The translations under genes and the position numbers were made by a program. Source: an uncultured Collinsella sp. (GTDB lineage Bacteria; Actinomycetota; Coriobacteriia; Coriobacteriales; Coriobacteriaceae). From it: a stretch of 10,823 nucleotides of DNA. Below the pieces are notes generated by a model. That model did no database searches. It was not told the DNA's origin and was given only the letters and a program-made list of their open reading frames with translations. Where the stretch lies: NCBI GenBank assembly GCA_900552185.1, contig URYT01000051.1, positions 1 through 10,823 of the forward strand, read 5' to 3'. This document shows positions 1-7,055 of this stretch, piece by piece. Positions within the stretch are counted from its first letter, which is position 1; each line of letters opens with the position of its first letter.

Positions 1-348
1 CCCGGCAAAGCCCGAGCCCCAATCGCTGCCCCAGGCGCCGTTGCCGCTAAAGATGCTGTCGAAGATGTCGCCCCAGCCGCTGGCACCCGCGCCGGCACCG
101 TAGCCGCCGCCATACGCGCCGCCTGCGCCCGGCATGCCGCCAAACATGAGCATCTGGTCGTACTCTTTGCGCTTCTTCTCGTCCGAAAGCGTCTCGTAGG
201 CCTCGCTGATCTCCTTGAACTTGGCCTCGTCGCCGCCGGCATCGGGGTGATATTTTTGCGCGAGCTTGCGAAACGCACTCTTGATCTCTTTGTCGGAGGC
301 GCTCTTGGATACGCCCAGGATGTCATAGAAGGTTTTGCCTGCAGCCAT
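1..348 (-). CDS. dnaJ: DnaJ co-chaperone, N-terminal part (truncated by window edge)
   Basis: DnaJ (Hsp40) delivers unfolded clients to DnaK and stimulates its ATPase in the cytoplasm. The 116 visible codons contain a complete J domain at about residues 6-70, with the HPD motif at residues 34-36 (KYHPDAGGD), followed by a Gly/Phe-rich stretch (many GG, GAG and GYG runs) from about residue 74. The rest, including any zinc-finger region, lies outside the window, so DnaJ class I versus CbpA-like class II cannot be decided. The start ATG (346-348) is preceded by a good GAGGAG ribosome binding site about 5 nt upstream. It follows grpE on the same strand after a 108-nt gap that contains a strong hairpin, so it may be partly uncoupled from dnaK-grpE. 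Confidence 0.93.
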   Translation of the reverse strand, partial: MAAGKTFYDILGVSKSASDKEIKSAFRKLAQKYHPDAGGDEAKFKEISEAYETLSDEKKRKEYDQMLMFGGMPGAGGAYGGGYGAGAGASGWGDIFDSIFSGNGAWGSDWGSGFAG

Positions 349-421
349 CGTAGCTCCTCTCCTGTTACGTCCGCCGCCCATGCAGAGGACGGCTCATGCT
401 TTCATATGGCACTAGGCCAGA

Positions 422-451
422 AAGGGCCCCGGGTGTTGCCCCGGGGCCCTT
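422..451 (-). terminator. GC-rich hairpin between grpE and dnaJ (terminator or attenuator)
   Basis: A perfect 12-bp inverted repeat (422-433 and 440-451, arm AAGGGCCCCGGG) encloses a 6-nt loop, just after the grpE stop. On the minus strand it is followed by TTTCTGG, a poor U-tract, so termination may be incomplete. It could lower dnaJ expression relative to dnaK-grpE or stabilise the processed upstream mRNA. The hairpin is seen; its role is inferred. Confidence 0.6.
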
Positions 452-456
452 CTCAA

Positions 457-1299
457 TTACTCCTCGGTGCTCTCGGCCGTATCGGCCGCAGCATCCTCGG
501 GCGCCGCTTCGGGCTCCGGTGCGGGGCGCTTCTCGCCACCGTAGGTCACCGTCACCATCGCGGAACGCAGGATGCGATCCGCCATGCGGTAGCCCTTCTG
601 GTACACATCGTTGACGGTCTCGTCGCACTGCGATGCGTCCTCGACGCGACCCACAGCCTGGTGCTCGAGCGGATCGAACGCCTCGCCCTTGGGGTCGATG
701 GGCTCAACGCCCTCATGCGCAAACACGTCGAGCAGCTTGGCATGTACCGCGTCAACGCCATCGACGAACTGCTTAAAGTCGTCAGAAAGCTCTTGGCTGC
801 GGGCATGGTCGATCGCGCGCTCGATATCGTCGATCACCGGCAACAGCGCGGTGACAAGCTTCTCGGTCGCGCGCTCGCGCTCGGCGATGCGCTCGTTGGC
901 GGTGCGGCGACGGAAGTTCTCCCAGTCGGCCTGCAGACGGGCGGTGCGCTCGGTGGCGTCCTTTGCCTTGTCCTCGGCGGCCTTCTGAGCCTCTGCCGCA
1001 GCATCGAGCTCATTGCGCACGTCGGCAAGCTCTTTCTGAGCCTGCTCGAACTTGAGCTTAAAGTCGTTGTCGGCGGCTTCTTCACCGGCGCGGATAGCGG
1101 CTTCCACCATCTCGTCCTCGGTCATCGTCGCCTCCTTGTTGGAATCCTCTACTTGGTTCTCGGCAGCCTCGGCGGCCGGGGCCTCGTTGGCCTCGGTAAC
1201 GTCTGCGGCCTCTACGGGAATCTTCACGTCCTTCTCCTCAGAGTCAACGGGGGCGGCGCCAGCGGCGGCCGCCTCCGTGCGAGCTTTACGGGCGGACAT
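457..1299 (-). CDS. grpE: GrpE nucleotide exchange factor of DnaK
   Basis: GrpE is the homodimeric ADP-release factor of DnaK. The 280-aa reading frame has an acidic Ala/Glu-rich N-terminal tail (1-75), a long coiled-coil helix (about 76-150, including TARLQADWENFRRR), the four-helix and beta-wing core (LLPVIDDIERAI; EGVEPIDPKGEAFDPLEHQAV; DVYQKGYRMADRILRSAMV), then an acidic Pro/Ala/Glu tail of about 35 residues. The family is usually near 200 aa. The first ATG (1299) lies 2 nt after the dnaK stop with only a modest GAGGA site. A second in-frame ATG at 1125 (codon 59) has a near-perfect AAGGAGG (1131-1137) 5 nt upstream and would give a 222-aa protein. Either start, or both, could be used; only disordered sequence is affected. 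Assignment is secure and the start is uncertain. Confidence 0.95.
   Translation of the reverse strand: MSARKARTEAAAAGAAPVDSEEKDVKIPVEAADVTEANEAPAAEAAENQVEDSNKEATMTEDEMVEAAIRAGEEAADNDFKLKFEQAQKELADVRNELDAAAEAQKAAEDKAKDATERTARLQADWENFRRRTANERIAERERATEKLVTALLPVIDDIERAIDHARSQELSDDFKQFVDGVDAVHAKLLDVFAHEGVEPIDPKGEAFDPLEHQAVGRVEDASQCDETVNDVYQKGYRMADRILRSAMVTVTYGGEKRPAPEPEAAPEDAAADTAESTEE
1131..1137 (-). promoter_or_regulatory. Strong internal Shine-Dalgarno site in grpE
   Basis: On the minus strand this reads AAGGAGG and sits 5 nt before an in-frame ATG (1123-1125), giving MTEDEM. It is a better ribosome binding site than the one serving the upstream ATG at 1299, so it bears directly on which grpE start is used. 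Confidence 0.55.
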
Positions 1300-1301
1300 G
1301 A

Positions 1302-3194
<1,893 letters not shown>

Positions 3195-3221
3195 TAGAAA
3201 TTCCCTCTCTCTTTTGCGTTC

Positions 3222-3251
3222 GCGCCGCCTCGACGATCTGTCGCGCGGCGC
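3222..3251 (-). promoter_or_regulatory. Stable hairpin in the dnaK 5' leader
   Basis: Arms GCGCCGC (3222-3228) and GCGGCGC (3245-3251) pair over 7 bp, and inside them CGAC (3231-3234) pairs with GTCG (3240-3243), leaving a GATCT loop. The structure ends 10 nt before the ribosome binding site (3203-3211), so it does not directly mask it. It could protect the mRNA 5' end or act as a leader regulatory element. The fold is seen; the function is unknown. Confidence 0.5.
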
Positions 3252-3261
3252 TTCGGCTTGT

Positions 3262-3330
3262 CTTTCAGGATGTAGTGTATCCCCTTATGGGCCGGAATAT
3301 ACAAAATCTAAGTCAATTCATATAAGATTT
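3262..3330 (-). promoter_or_regulatory. Probable dnaK promoter zone
   Basis: This AT-rich stretch upstream of dnaK holds a TTGACT (3311-3316), a TATATT (3296-3301) and a TACACT further downstream. No pair has consensus sigma-70 spacing: TTGACT and TATATT are only 9 nt apart. An imperfect inverted repeat, AAATCT (3304-3309) and AGATTT (3325-3330), spans the same zone and could be an operator. The exact promoter cannot be fixed by eye. Confidence 0.35.
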
Positions 3331-3334
3331 CTTA

Positions 3335-3393
3335 TTGCCGAGAGTTTAGGTTCTTAAATGCGCAGGTAGATGCGCTGATTGAGTTCTCGGCAA
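3335..3393. repeat. Nested inverted repeat upstream of dnaK
   Basis: Outer arms TTGCCGAGA (3335-3343) and TCTCGGCAA (3385-3393) are perfect complements separated by 41 nt. Within them GCGCA (3360-3364) and TGCGC (3371-3375) form a short inner stem. As RNA it would give a two-tier hairpin; as DNA it could be two operator half-sites. A 12-nt segment of it (AAATGCGCAGGT, 3357-3368) recurs in inverted orientation at 3698-3709. Confidence 0.6.
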
Positions 3394-3457
3394 ATCTATC
3401 GAGATCTATGTAGAGATGGCTGAGGTTTGCGTCCGGGGGGTGCCTGGGGGCCGTCTT

Positions 3458-3642
3458 GCGGAAAGCTCATCCCGGTTTGAGCGTGGATTCCGGGTCGCAG
3501 TTTCCGTCTGAAGGCTCAACCGGAAACCGTATCCCGTTTTGAGAGCTGATACCGGCTCGCATTTTCCGCTAGCGGGCCTAACCGGAAACTGCAACCCGTT
3601 TTTCGACAAAATAATGGGATGCGGTTTCCGCAAGCACGCTCA
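3458..3642. repeat. Three tandem ~62-nt degenerate palindromic units
   Basis: Units at 3458-3518, 3519-3580 and 3581-3642 (61, 62 and 62 nt) abut without spacers. Each begins with a C(C/G)GGAAA-type segment followed by an (A/C)CCCG core, has a variable middle, then a GG-(T/A)CGC-like segment, TTTCCG, and ends near GGCTCA, GGCCTA or CGCTCA. The start and the TTTCCG segment of each unit are mutually complementary, so each can fold into an imperfect hairpin; the third is best (CGGAAAC with GTTTCCG). They resemble a REP/BIME-type intergenic repeat. A minus-strand open frame across them (3406-3633) only mirrors the repeat. Confidence 0.7.
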
Positions 3643-3678
3643 ATCGCCCTATATTTCAAGTCACCTTTAGCTAACATT

Positions 3679-3712
3679 TGCGCAGCTCAACGGCCCCACC
3701 TGCGCATTTTTT
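3679..3712 (+). terminator. Intrinsic-terminator-like hairpin with no upstream gene
   Basis: TGCGCAG (3679-3685) and CTGCGCA (3700-3706) pair across a 14-nt loop and are followed directly by six T residues (3707-3712). The orientation fits a plus-strand transcript ending here, yet no plus-strand gene lies upstream. It may end an unannotated RNA covering the palindromic block, or be part of a repeat family. Confidence 0.5.
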
Positions 3713-3764
3713 AGTAAACCTTGGCATACTCGGCGAACGGTATGAAGATGCCGGTCAGAGGGTA

Positions 3765-3792
3765 TTGCAAACGGTCGCTCCCGTGGTATGTT
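3765..3792 (+). promoter_or_regulatory. Candidate ferredoxin promoter
   Basis: TTGCAA (3765-3770) and TATGTT (3787-3792) are separated by 16 nt, a plausible sigma-70 pair about 60 nt ahead of the ferredoxin start codon. Both hexamers deviate from consensus. Confidence 0.45.
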
Positions 3793-3853
3793 TTTGCCCG
3801 AATCAAACCGGCGCGCATCGCCTGTAGCGTCGGTCAACAGAGAGGAAACTACC

Positions 3854-4039
3854 ATGGCTCATCCCGTAATTGATGCCGACGAGTGCATCGCTTGTGGCGT
3901 TTGCGTCGACTCCTGCCCCGCTGGCGTTCTGGAGCTCCAGGACGTCGCTACCGTCGCCGACGAGGACTCCTGCGTCGCCTGTGGCGCTTGCCAGGACGCT
4001 TGCCCCGCCGGCGCGATCACCGAGATCGTCGAGGAGTAA
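3854..4039 (+). CDS. Small 2[4Fe-4S] ferredoxin
   Basis: A 61-aa low-potential electron carrier of the clostridial type, soluble in the cytoplasm, expected to serve ferredoxin-linked oxidoreductases or hydrogenases. It contains two complete cluster motifs, CIACGVCVDSCP (Cys 11, 14, 17, 21) and CVACGACQDACP (Cys 40, 43, 46, 50), arranged as a pseudo-twofold repeat, and an acidic tail (EIVEE). The start at 3854 follows AGAGGAAACTACC; an upstream in-frame ATG at 3788 would add 22 unlike residues, lies at the -10 element and has no ribosome binding site. It stands alone, between its own promoter and a strong terminator. The partner enzyme cannot be told from this window, although a hydrogenase-maturation gene lies some 6.5 kb downstream. 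Confidence 0.95.
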   Translation: MAHPVIDADECIACGVCVDSCPAGVLELQDVATVADEDSCVACGACQDACPAGAITEIVEE

Positions 4040-4079
4040 CAACTCCCCCACTTGCACACTCACAAGTACACCGTGCACA

Positions 4080-4117
4080 AAAAGGAGGCCTCCGCATCGC
4101 CGCGGAGGCCTCCTTTT
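4080..4117. terminator. Bidirectional intrinsic terminator between ferredoxin and the nad operon
   Basis: Perfect 16-bp arms (4080-4095 and 4102-4117, containing GGAGGCCTCCGC) enclose a 6-nt loop. The stem starts with AAAA and ends with TTTT, and the minus strand runs on as TTTTTGTGC, so it can terminate both the plus-strand ferredoxin mRNA and the convergent niaR end of the nad operon. Confidence 0.9.
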
Positions 4118-4129
4118 GCATATGTGGGC

Positions 4130-4196
4130 AGTTGCGGTGGAATAGTTCCTGCCTCATTGCTTAGGTGCCGATTTTAGGAACTATTTCACCGCAACT
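4130..4196. repeat. 21-bp-stem inverted repeat next to niaR
   Basis: Arms at 4130-4150 and 4176-4196 are complementary over 21 positions, the single exception being a G-T wobble at the eleventh, around a 25-nt centre. The arm includes GTTGCGGTG and ATAGTTCCT. It lies 17 nt beyond the niaR stop and has no T-tract, so it is not a classic terminator. It may protect the 3' end of the nad mRNA, or be a copy of a palindromic repeat family that I believe is common in Collinsella. Confidence 0.7.
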
Positions 4197-4213
4197 TATA
4201 GATGCGGCGTCGA

Positions 4214-4759
4214 CTAGGACAAATCGTCTTCGTAGGGCATCAGGTCTGCCAAGTAACCTTTCTCCTTGAGCATCGCCTCGATCTCGTCGAGGATCTGCTC
4301 GTCCTCCGCCGCGATGCGATGGAAGTGGTAACCGCTCGTCACCGTTAGTAGTGGAAAGCTCTTGCCGCTCTCGATATCGTGCAGGTAGCGCTCAACATCG
4401 CGACGATTGCGGATGTCCAGGTCGGCCGTGATCTTACCGTACACGCGGTGATTGACGATCACGTTGAGCACGGCGCCACCCGCGTCGACGATACTCGTGA
4501 GCTCGTCGCCCGCCTGCTCCACACTGTGGCGCACCTTAACAAGACGCGTGGGCACGGCGGGGCTACTCGCGGCCTCCTGCAGCACGTAGCCGCGATTGGT
4601 CGCCACGATATCGTGCCCATCGGCGCGCAGCAGGGCGATGTCTTGCACGACAATCTGGCGGCTCACACCCACCTCACGAGCAAGTGCGCTGCCGGAGACG
4701 GGGCCCTTGGCTCGCTCGAGCACGGCCATGATGGCACGGCGACGCTCGCGGGCGTTCAT
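4214..4759 (-). CDS. niaR: NiaR (YrxA-type) repressor of NAD biosynthesis, HTH plus 3H domain
   Basis: NiaR represses de novo NAD synthesis and niacin uptake genes, with nicotinic acid as co-repressor in characterised members. The 181-aa protein has an N-terminal winged HTH (residues about 5-60; the helix-turn-helix is SGSALAREVGVSRQIVVQDI) and a C-terminal 3H domain (about 74-170) with the namesake histidines at H78 (VRHSV), H104 (VNHRVYG) and H145/H147 (GYHFHRI). H78, E86, H145 and H147 match the spacing of the metal site I recall from the Thermotoga homologue. It is last in the nad operon and its ATG overlaps the nadC stop by one base (TAATG), so it is probably translationally coupled. Its likely target is the palindrome at the nadA promoter (8123-8166). 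Close relatives are also annotated as transcription repressor NadR; it is unrelated to enterobacterial NadR. Confidence 0.94.
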   Translation of the reverse strand: MNARERRRAIMAVLERAKGPVSGSALAREVGVSRQIVVQDIALLRADGHDIVATNRGYVLQEAASSPAVPTRLVKVRHSVEQAGDELTSIVDAGGAVLNVIVNHRVYGKITADLDIRNRRDVERYLHDIESGKSFPLLTVTSGYHFHRIAAEDEQILDEIEAMLKEKGYLADLMPYEDDLS

Positions 4760-5619
4760 TATTTACCGTCCAGCAGACGCAGGTGCTTAAGCGAGAGGTC
4801 AAGAATCGGCGCAGAGTGCGTCAACGCCCCCGAGCTAATAAAGTCAACGCCCAGGTCGGCGAGCGCGCGGATATTGCCGGCGTCCACGTTGCCCGAACAC
4901 TCGGTCTTGGCGCGACCGGCGATAAGCTCGATAGCGGCGGCCATGTCGTCATGGGTCATGTTGTCGAACATGATGATGTCGGCGCCGGCCTCCACGGCCT
5001 CGCGCACCATGTCCAGGTTCTCGCACTCGATCTCGACCGTCGTGGTAAACGATGCATGGGCGCGCGCCATCTCGATCGCACGCGTCACACCACCGGCGGC
5101 GTCGATATGGTTGTCCTTGAGCATGACAGCCGTCGACAGGTTATAGCGGTGGTTGCTGCCACCGCCGATCTCGACTGCAGCCTTCTCGAAGACACGCATG
5201 CCCGGCGTGGTCTTGCGCGTGTCGACAAGCACGGTCTTGGTGCCCTCGAGCGCAGCTGCCATCCGATGCGTGTAAGTAGCGATGCCGCTCATGCGCTGCA
5301 GGTAGTTGAGCGCCACGCGCTCGCCCGAAAGCAGTACGCGCGCATCGCCGCGCACCTGGCCCACGTGGTCGCCGGCGTGCACCTCGTCACCATCGGCAAC
5401 ATCAAACAGCACCGAGCTCTGCGAATCCAGCAGCTCAAAGGTGCGAGCGAACACATCCAGGCCCGCGATAATGCCATCGGCCTTGGCGATAAGCTCCACC
5501 GTGGCGGGACGCGCCGTGGGGCACACGCTCGCCGTGCTCACGTCCTCAAAGGTAATGTCCTCGCGCAGAGCCTGCAGAATCAAATCATCGACGACGAGCT
5601 TCATGGTAATGGGATTCAT
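4759..5619 (-). CDS. nadC: Nicotinate-nucleotide pyrophosphorylase (quinolinate phosphoribosyltransferase)
   Basis: NadC decarboxylates quinolinate and couples it to PRPP, giving nicotinate mononucleotide, CO2 and pyrophosphate, the last step specific to de novo NAD synthesis. The 286-aa length fits the family. Visible signatures are ALREDI near the start, LNYLQRMSGIAT, the central VDTRKTTPGMR then EKAAVEIGGGSNHRYNL, MLKDNHI, VEIECENL, ADIIMFDNM, and the C-terminal LGVDFISSGALTHSAP. The ATG at 5619 has GGAGGAG about 6 nt upstream and starts 3 nt after the nadB stop; a second Met at codon 6 lacks its own site. It lies between nadB and niaR in one operon. Nothing is odd about it. Confidence 0.98.
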   Translation of the reverse strand: MNPITMKLVVDDLILQALREDITFEDVSTASVCPTARPATVELIAKADGIIAGLDVFARTFELLDSQSSVLFDVADGDEVHAGDHVGQVRGDARVLLSGERVALNYLQRMSGIATYTHRMAAALEGTKTVLVDTRKTTPGMRVFEKAAVEIGGGSNHRYNLSTAVMLKDNHIDAAGGVTRAIEMARAHASFTTTVEIECENLDMVREAVEAGADIIMFDNMTHDDMAAAIELIAGRAKTECSGNVDAGNIRALADLGVDFISSGALTHSAPILDLSLKHLRLLDGK

Positions 5620-5622
5620 GGT

Positions 5623-6999
5623 CTACTCCTCCACGGCCTGCGTGCCGGCGGCACGGGCCAGATCATCGATTGCAAGGTTATCGGAACTCAGGGCGCGATG
5701 GTGCCCATCGAGCGCGGGCTCGCCCGTCTGCTCCACGGCAAGCGACTCGCCGGTGCGCATACGCCAAGCGGCGCGACGACCCCAGACCAGCGCTTCGAGC
5801 AGGCTGTTTGATGCAAGGCGGTTCTTGCCGTGAACGCCGTTGCAGGCTGTCTCGCCCGCGGCGTAGAGCTCGGGCATCGAGGTGCGGCCGTCCTTGTCGA
5901 CCCACACGCCGCCCATAAAGTAATGCTGCGTGGGTGTGACGGGAATGGGCTCGTCCAGGATGTCGCGGCCGTCCTCCAGGCAGCGTGCGCGGATGTTGGC
6001 GAAGTGCCCGGTCACCACGTCGCGCTCGACGGGGGCAAAGCTCAGCCACTCGTGCTCGGCACCGTCCTGCTTCATCTGCTCGCGAATGGCGGCGGCGACC
6101 ACATCGCGCGGCTGAAGCTCATCGGTAAAGCGCTCGCCGGCGGCGTTGAGCAAAATCGCGCCCTCGCCGCGGCAGCTCTCGCTGATCAGGAAGGTGCGGC
6201 CCGGCTGCGGCGAGAACAGCCCCGTGGGGTGAATCTGCACGTAGTCCAGGTGCTCCATCTTAATGCCATGCTCCTGAGCAATGTAGCAGGCATCGCCCGT
6301 GAGCTGCGGGTAGTTGGTCGAATGGTCGTATACGCCGCCGATACCGCCCGTAGCCCACAGCGTGTGGCGGGCATGGATCTTAAACGGCTCGCCGGCATGC
6401 ACGCCCTCGGCGGCATTTGCCAGCTCGTCGGCGGGACGAACAGAGCTGTCCTCGTCCACGGGAACGGCGACGGCGCCGGTGCACACCGTGGCGCCGTCAC
6501 GCTCGCCCGTCAGGATGTCGGTCATGGCCACGTGCTCCAAAATCTGCACGTTATCCAGCTTGTGAACGGCCTGGAGCAGCTTGGTCGTGATCTCCTTGCC
6601 CGTAATGTCGGCATGGAAGGCAATACGCGGACGGCTGTGCGCGCCCTCGCGGGTAAAGTCGAGGCTGCCGTCGGCCTTGCGCTCAAAATCCACGCCCATC
6701 GCCAGCAGGTCGTTGATGACCGAGCGGCTCGAGCGAATCATGATGTCGACGCTCTCGCGGCGGTTCTCGTAGTGGCCGGCGTGCATGGTGTCCTCAAAGA
6801 AGGCATCGTAATCCGAGCCTTCGGGCAGCACGCAGATACCGCCCTGCGCAAGCATCGAGTCGCACTCGTCGACAGCGCCCTTGGAGAGCATGATCACGCG
6901 CGTGCTCGTCGGTAGATTGAGGGCCGCGTACAGGCCCGCCACGCCGCAACCGGCAATGACAACGTCGCACTCCATATCGGGGTATTGTTTGGTTTCCAC
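5623..6999 (-). CDS. nadB: L-aspartate oxidase, C-terminally short form
   Basis: FAD enzyme oxidising L-aspartate to iminoaspartate, the substrate of NadA. The 458-aa protein shows the dinucleotide fold CDVVIAGCGVAGLYAA (residues 11-26), the substrate/FAD segment SMLAQGGICV, HSRPRIAFHADITGKEI, HPTGLF, SESCRGEGAILLN, ELQPRDVVAAAI, QHYFMGGVWVD, and the FAD motif LYAAGETACNGVHGKNRLASN. I chose the GTG at 6999 (VETKQYPDMECD) because GGGAGAGGA lies 5 nt upstream and all family similarity starts just after it; the longer frame to 7161 overlaps nadA and adds Arg/Gly-rich nonsense. Well-known NadB proteins are about 530-540 aa and end in a helical domain that is mostly missing here, as in several anaerobic Gram-positives. 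Succinate dehydrogenase/fumarate reductase flavoproteins are related, but the NAD operon context settles the role. Confidence 0.96.
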   Translation of the reverse strand: METKQYPDMECDVVIAGCGVAGLYAALNLPTSTRVIMLSKGAVDECDSMLAQGGICVLPEGSDYDAFFEDTMHAGHYENRRESVDIMIRSSRSVINDLLAMGVDFERKADGSLDFTREGAHSRPRIAFHADITGKEITTKLLQAVHKLDNVQILEHVAMTDILTGERDGATVCTGAVAVPVDEDSSVRPADELANAAEGVHAGEPFKIHARHTLWATGGIGGVYDHSTNYPQLTGDACYIAQEHGIKMEHLDYVQIHPTGLFSPQPGRTFLISESCRGEGAILLNAAGERFTDELQPRDVVAAAIREQMKQDGAEHEWLSFAPVERDVVTGHFANIRARCLEDGRDILDEPIPVTPTQHYFMGGVWVDKDGRTSMPELYAAGETACNGVHGKNRLASNSLLEALVWGRRAAWRMRTGESLAVEQTGEPALDGHHRALSSDNLAIDDLARAAGTQAVEE

Positions 7000-7018
7000 A
7001 GGAATCCTCTCCCTTGTA

Positions 7019-7051
7019 ATGTGACATAAGGGACTGCCCCTCATGTCACAT
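7019..7051. repeat. Hairpin between nadA and nadB (REP-like)
   Basis: ATGTGACAT (7019-7027) and ATGTCACAT (7043-7051) are perfect 9-nt complements around a 15-nt centre that contains GGGACTGCCCC, which can itself pair (GGG with CCC). It fills most of the 56-nt nadA-nadB gap. The layout resembles GGGAC-containing palindromic repeats scattered in many Gram-positive genomes. It could adjust relative nadA/nadB mRNA stability. Confidence 0.65.
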
Positions 7052-7055
7052 CGTT

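Larger units (their letters stand above)
3195..3853. other. 659-nt gene-free region between divergent dnaK and ferredoxin
   Basis: No credible gene lies here. On the dnaK side are its ribosome binding site, a leader hairpin and an AT-rich promoter zone. A nested inverted repeat follows (3335-3393), then three tandem palindromic units (3458-3642), an orphan terminator-like hairpin (3679-3712) and the ferredoxin promoter (3765-3792). The two open frames crossing it are compositional and follow the repeats. Confidence 0.75.

Noticed and set aside
3195..3420. CIRCE or HspR (HAIR) operator upstream of dnaK
   Set aside because: No TTAGCACTC-N9-GAGTGCTAA and no CTTGAGT-N7-ACTCAAG pair; only an isolated TTGAGT half-site at about 3379, too weak to call.
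3406..3633. 75-aa minus-strand open frame over the tandem repeats
   Set aside because: Its sequence only reflects the ~62-nt repeats, and it has no ribosome binding site or recognisable domain.
3458..3642. CRISPR array
   Set aside because: The three units abut directly without unique spacers, are degenerate and palindromic throughout, and there are no cas genes.
4783..6915. Long plus-strand open frames (342 and 361 aa) opposite nadC and nadB
   Set aside because: They are shadows of secure NAD genes, rich in His/Arg/Ala/Gly as expected for the reverse frame of biased codons, and lack ribosome binding sites.
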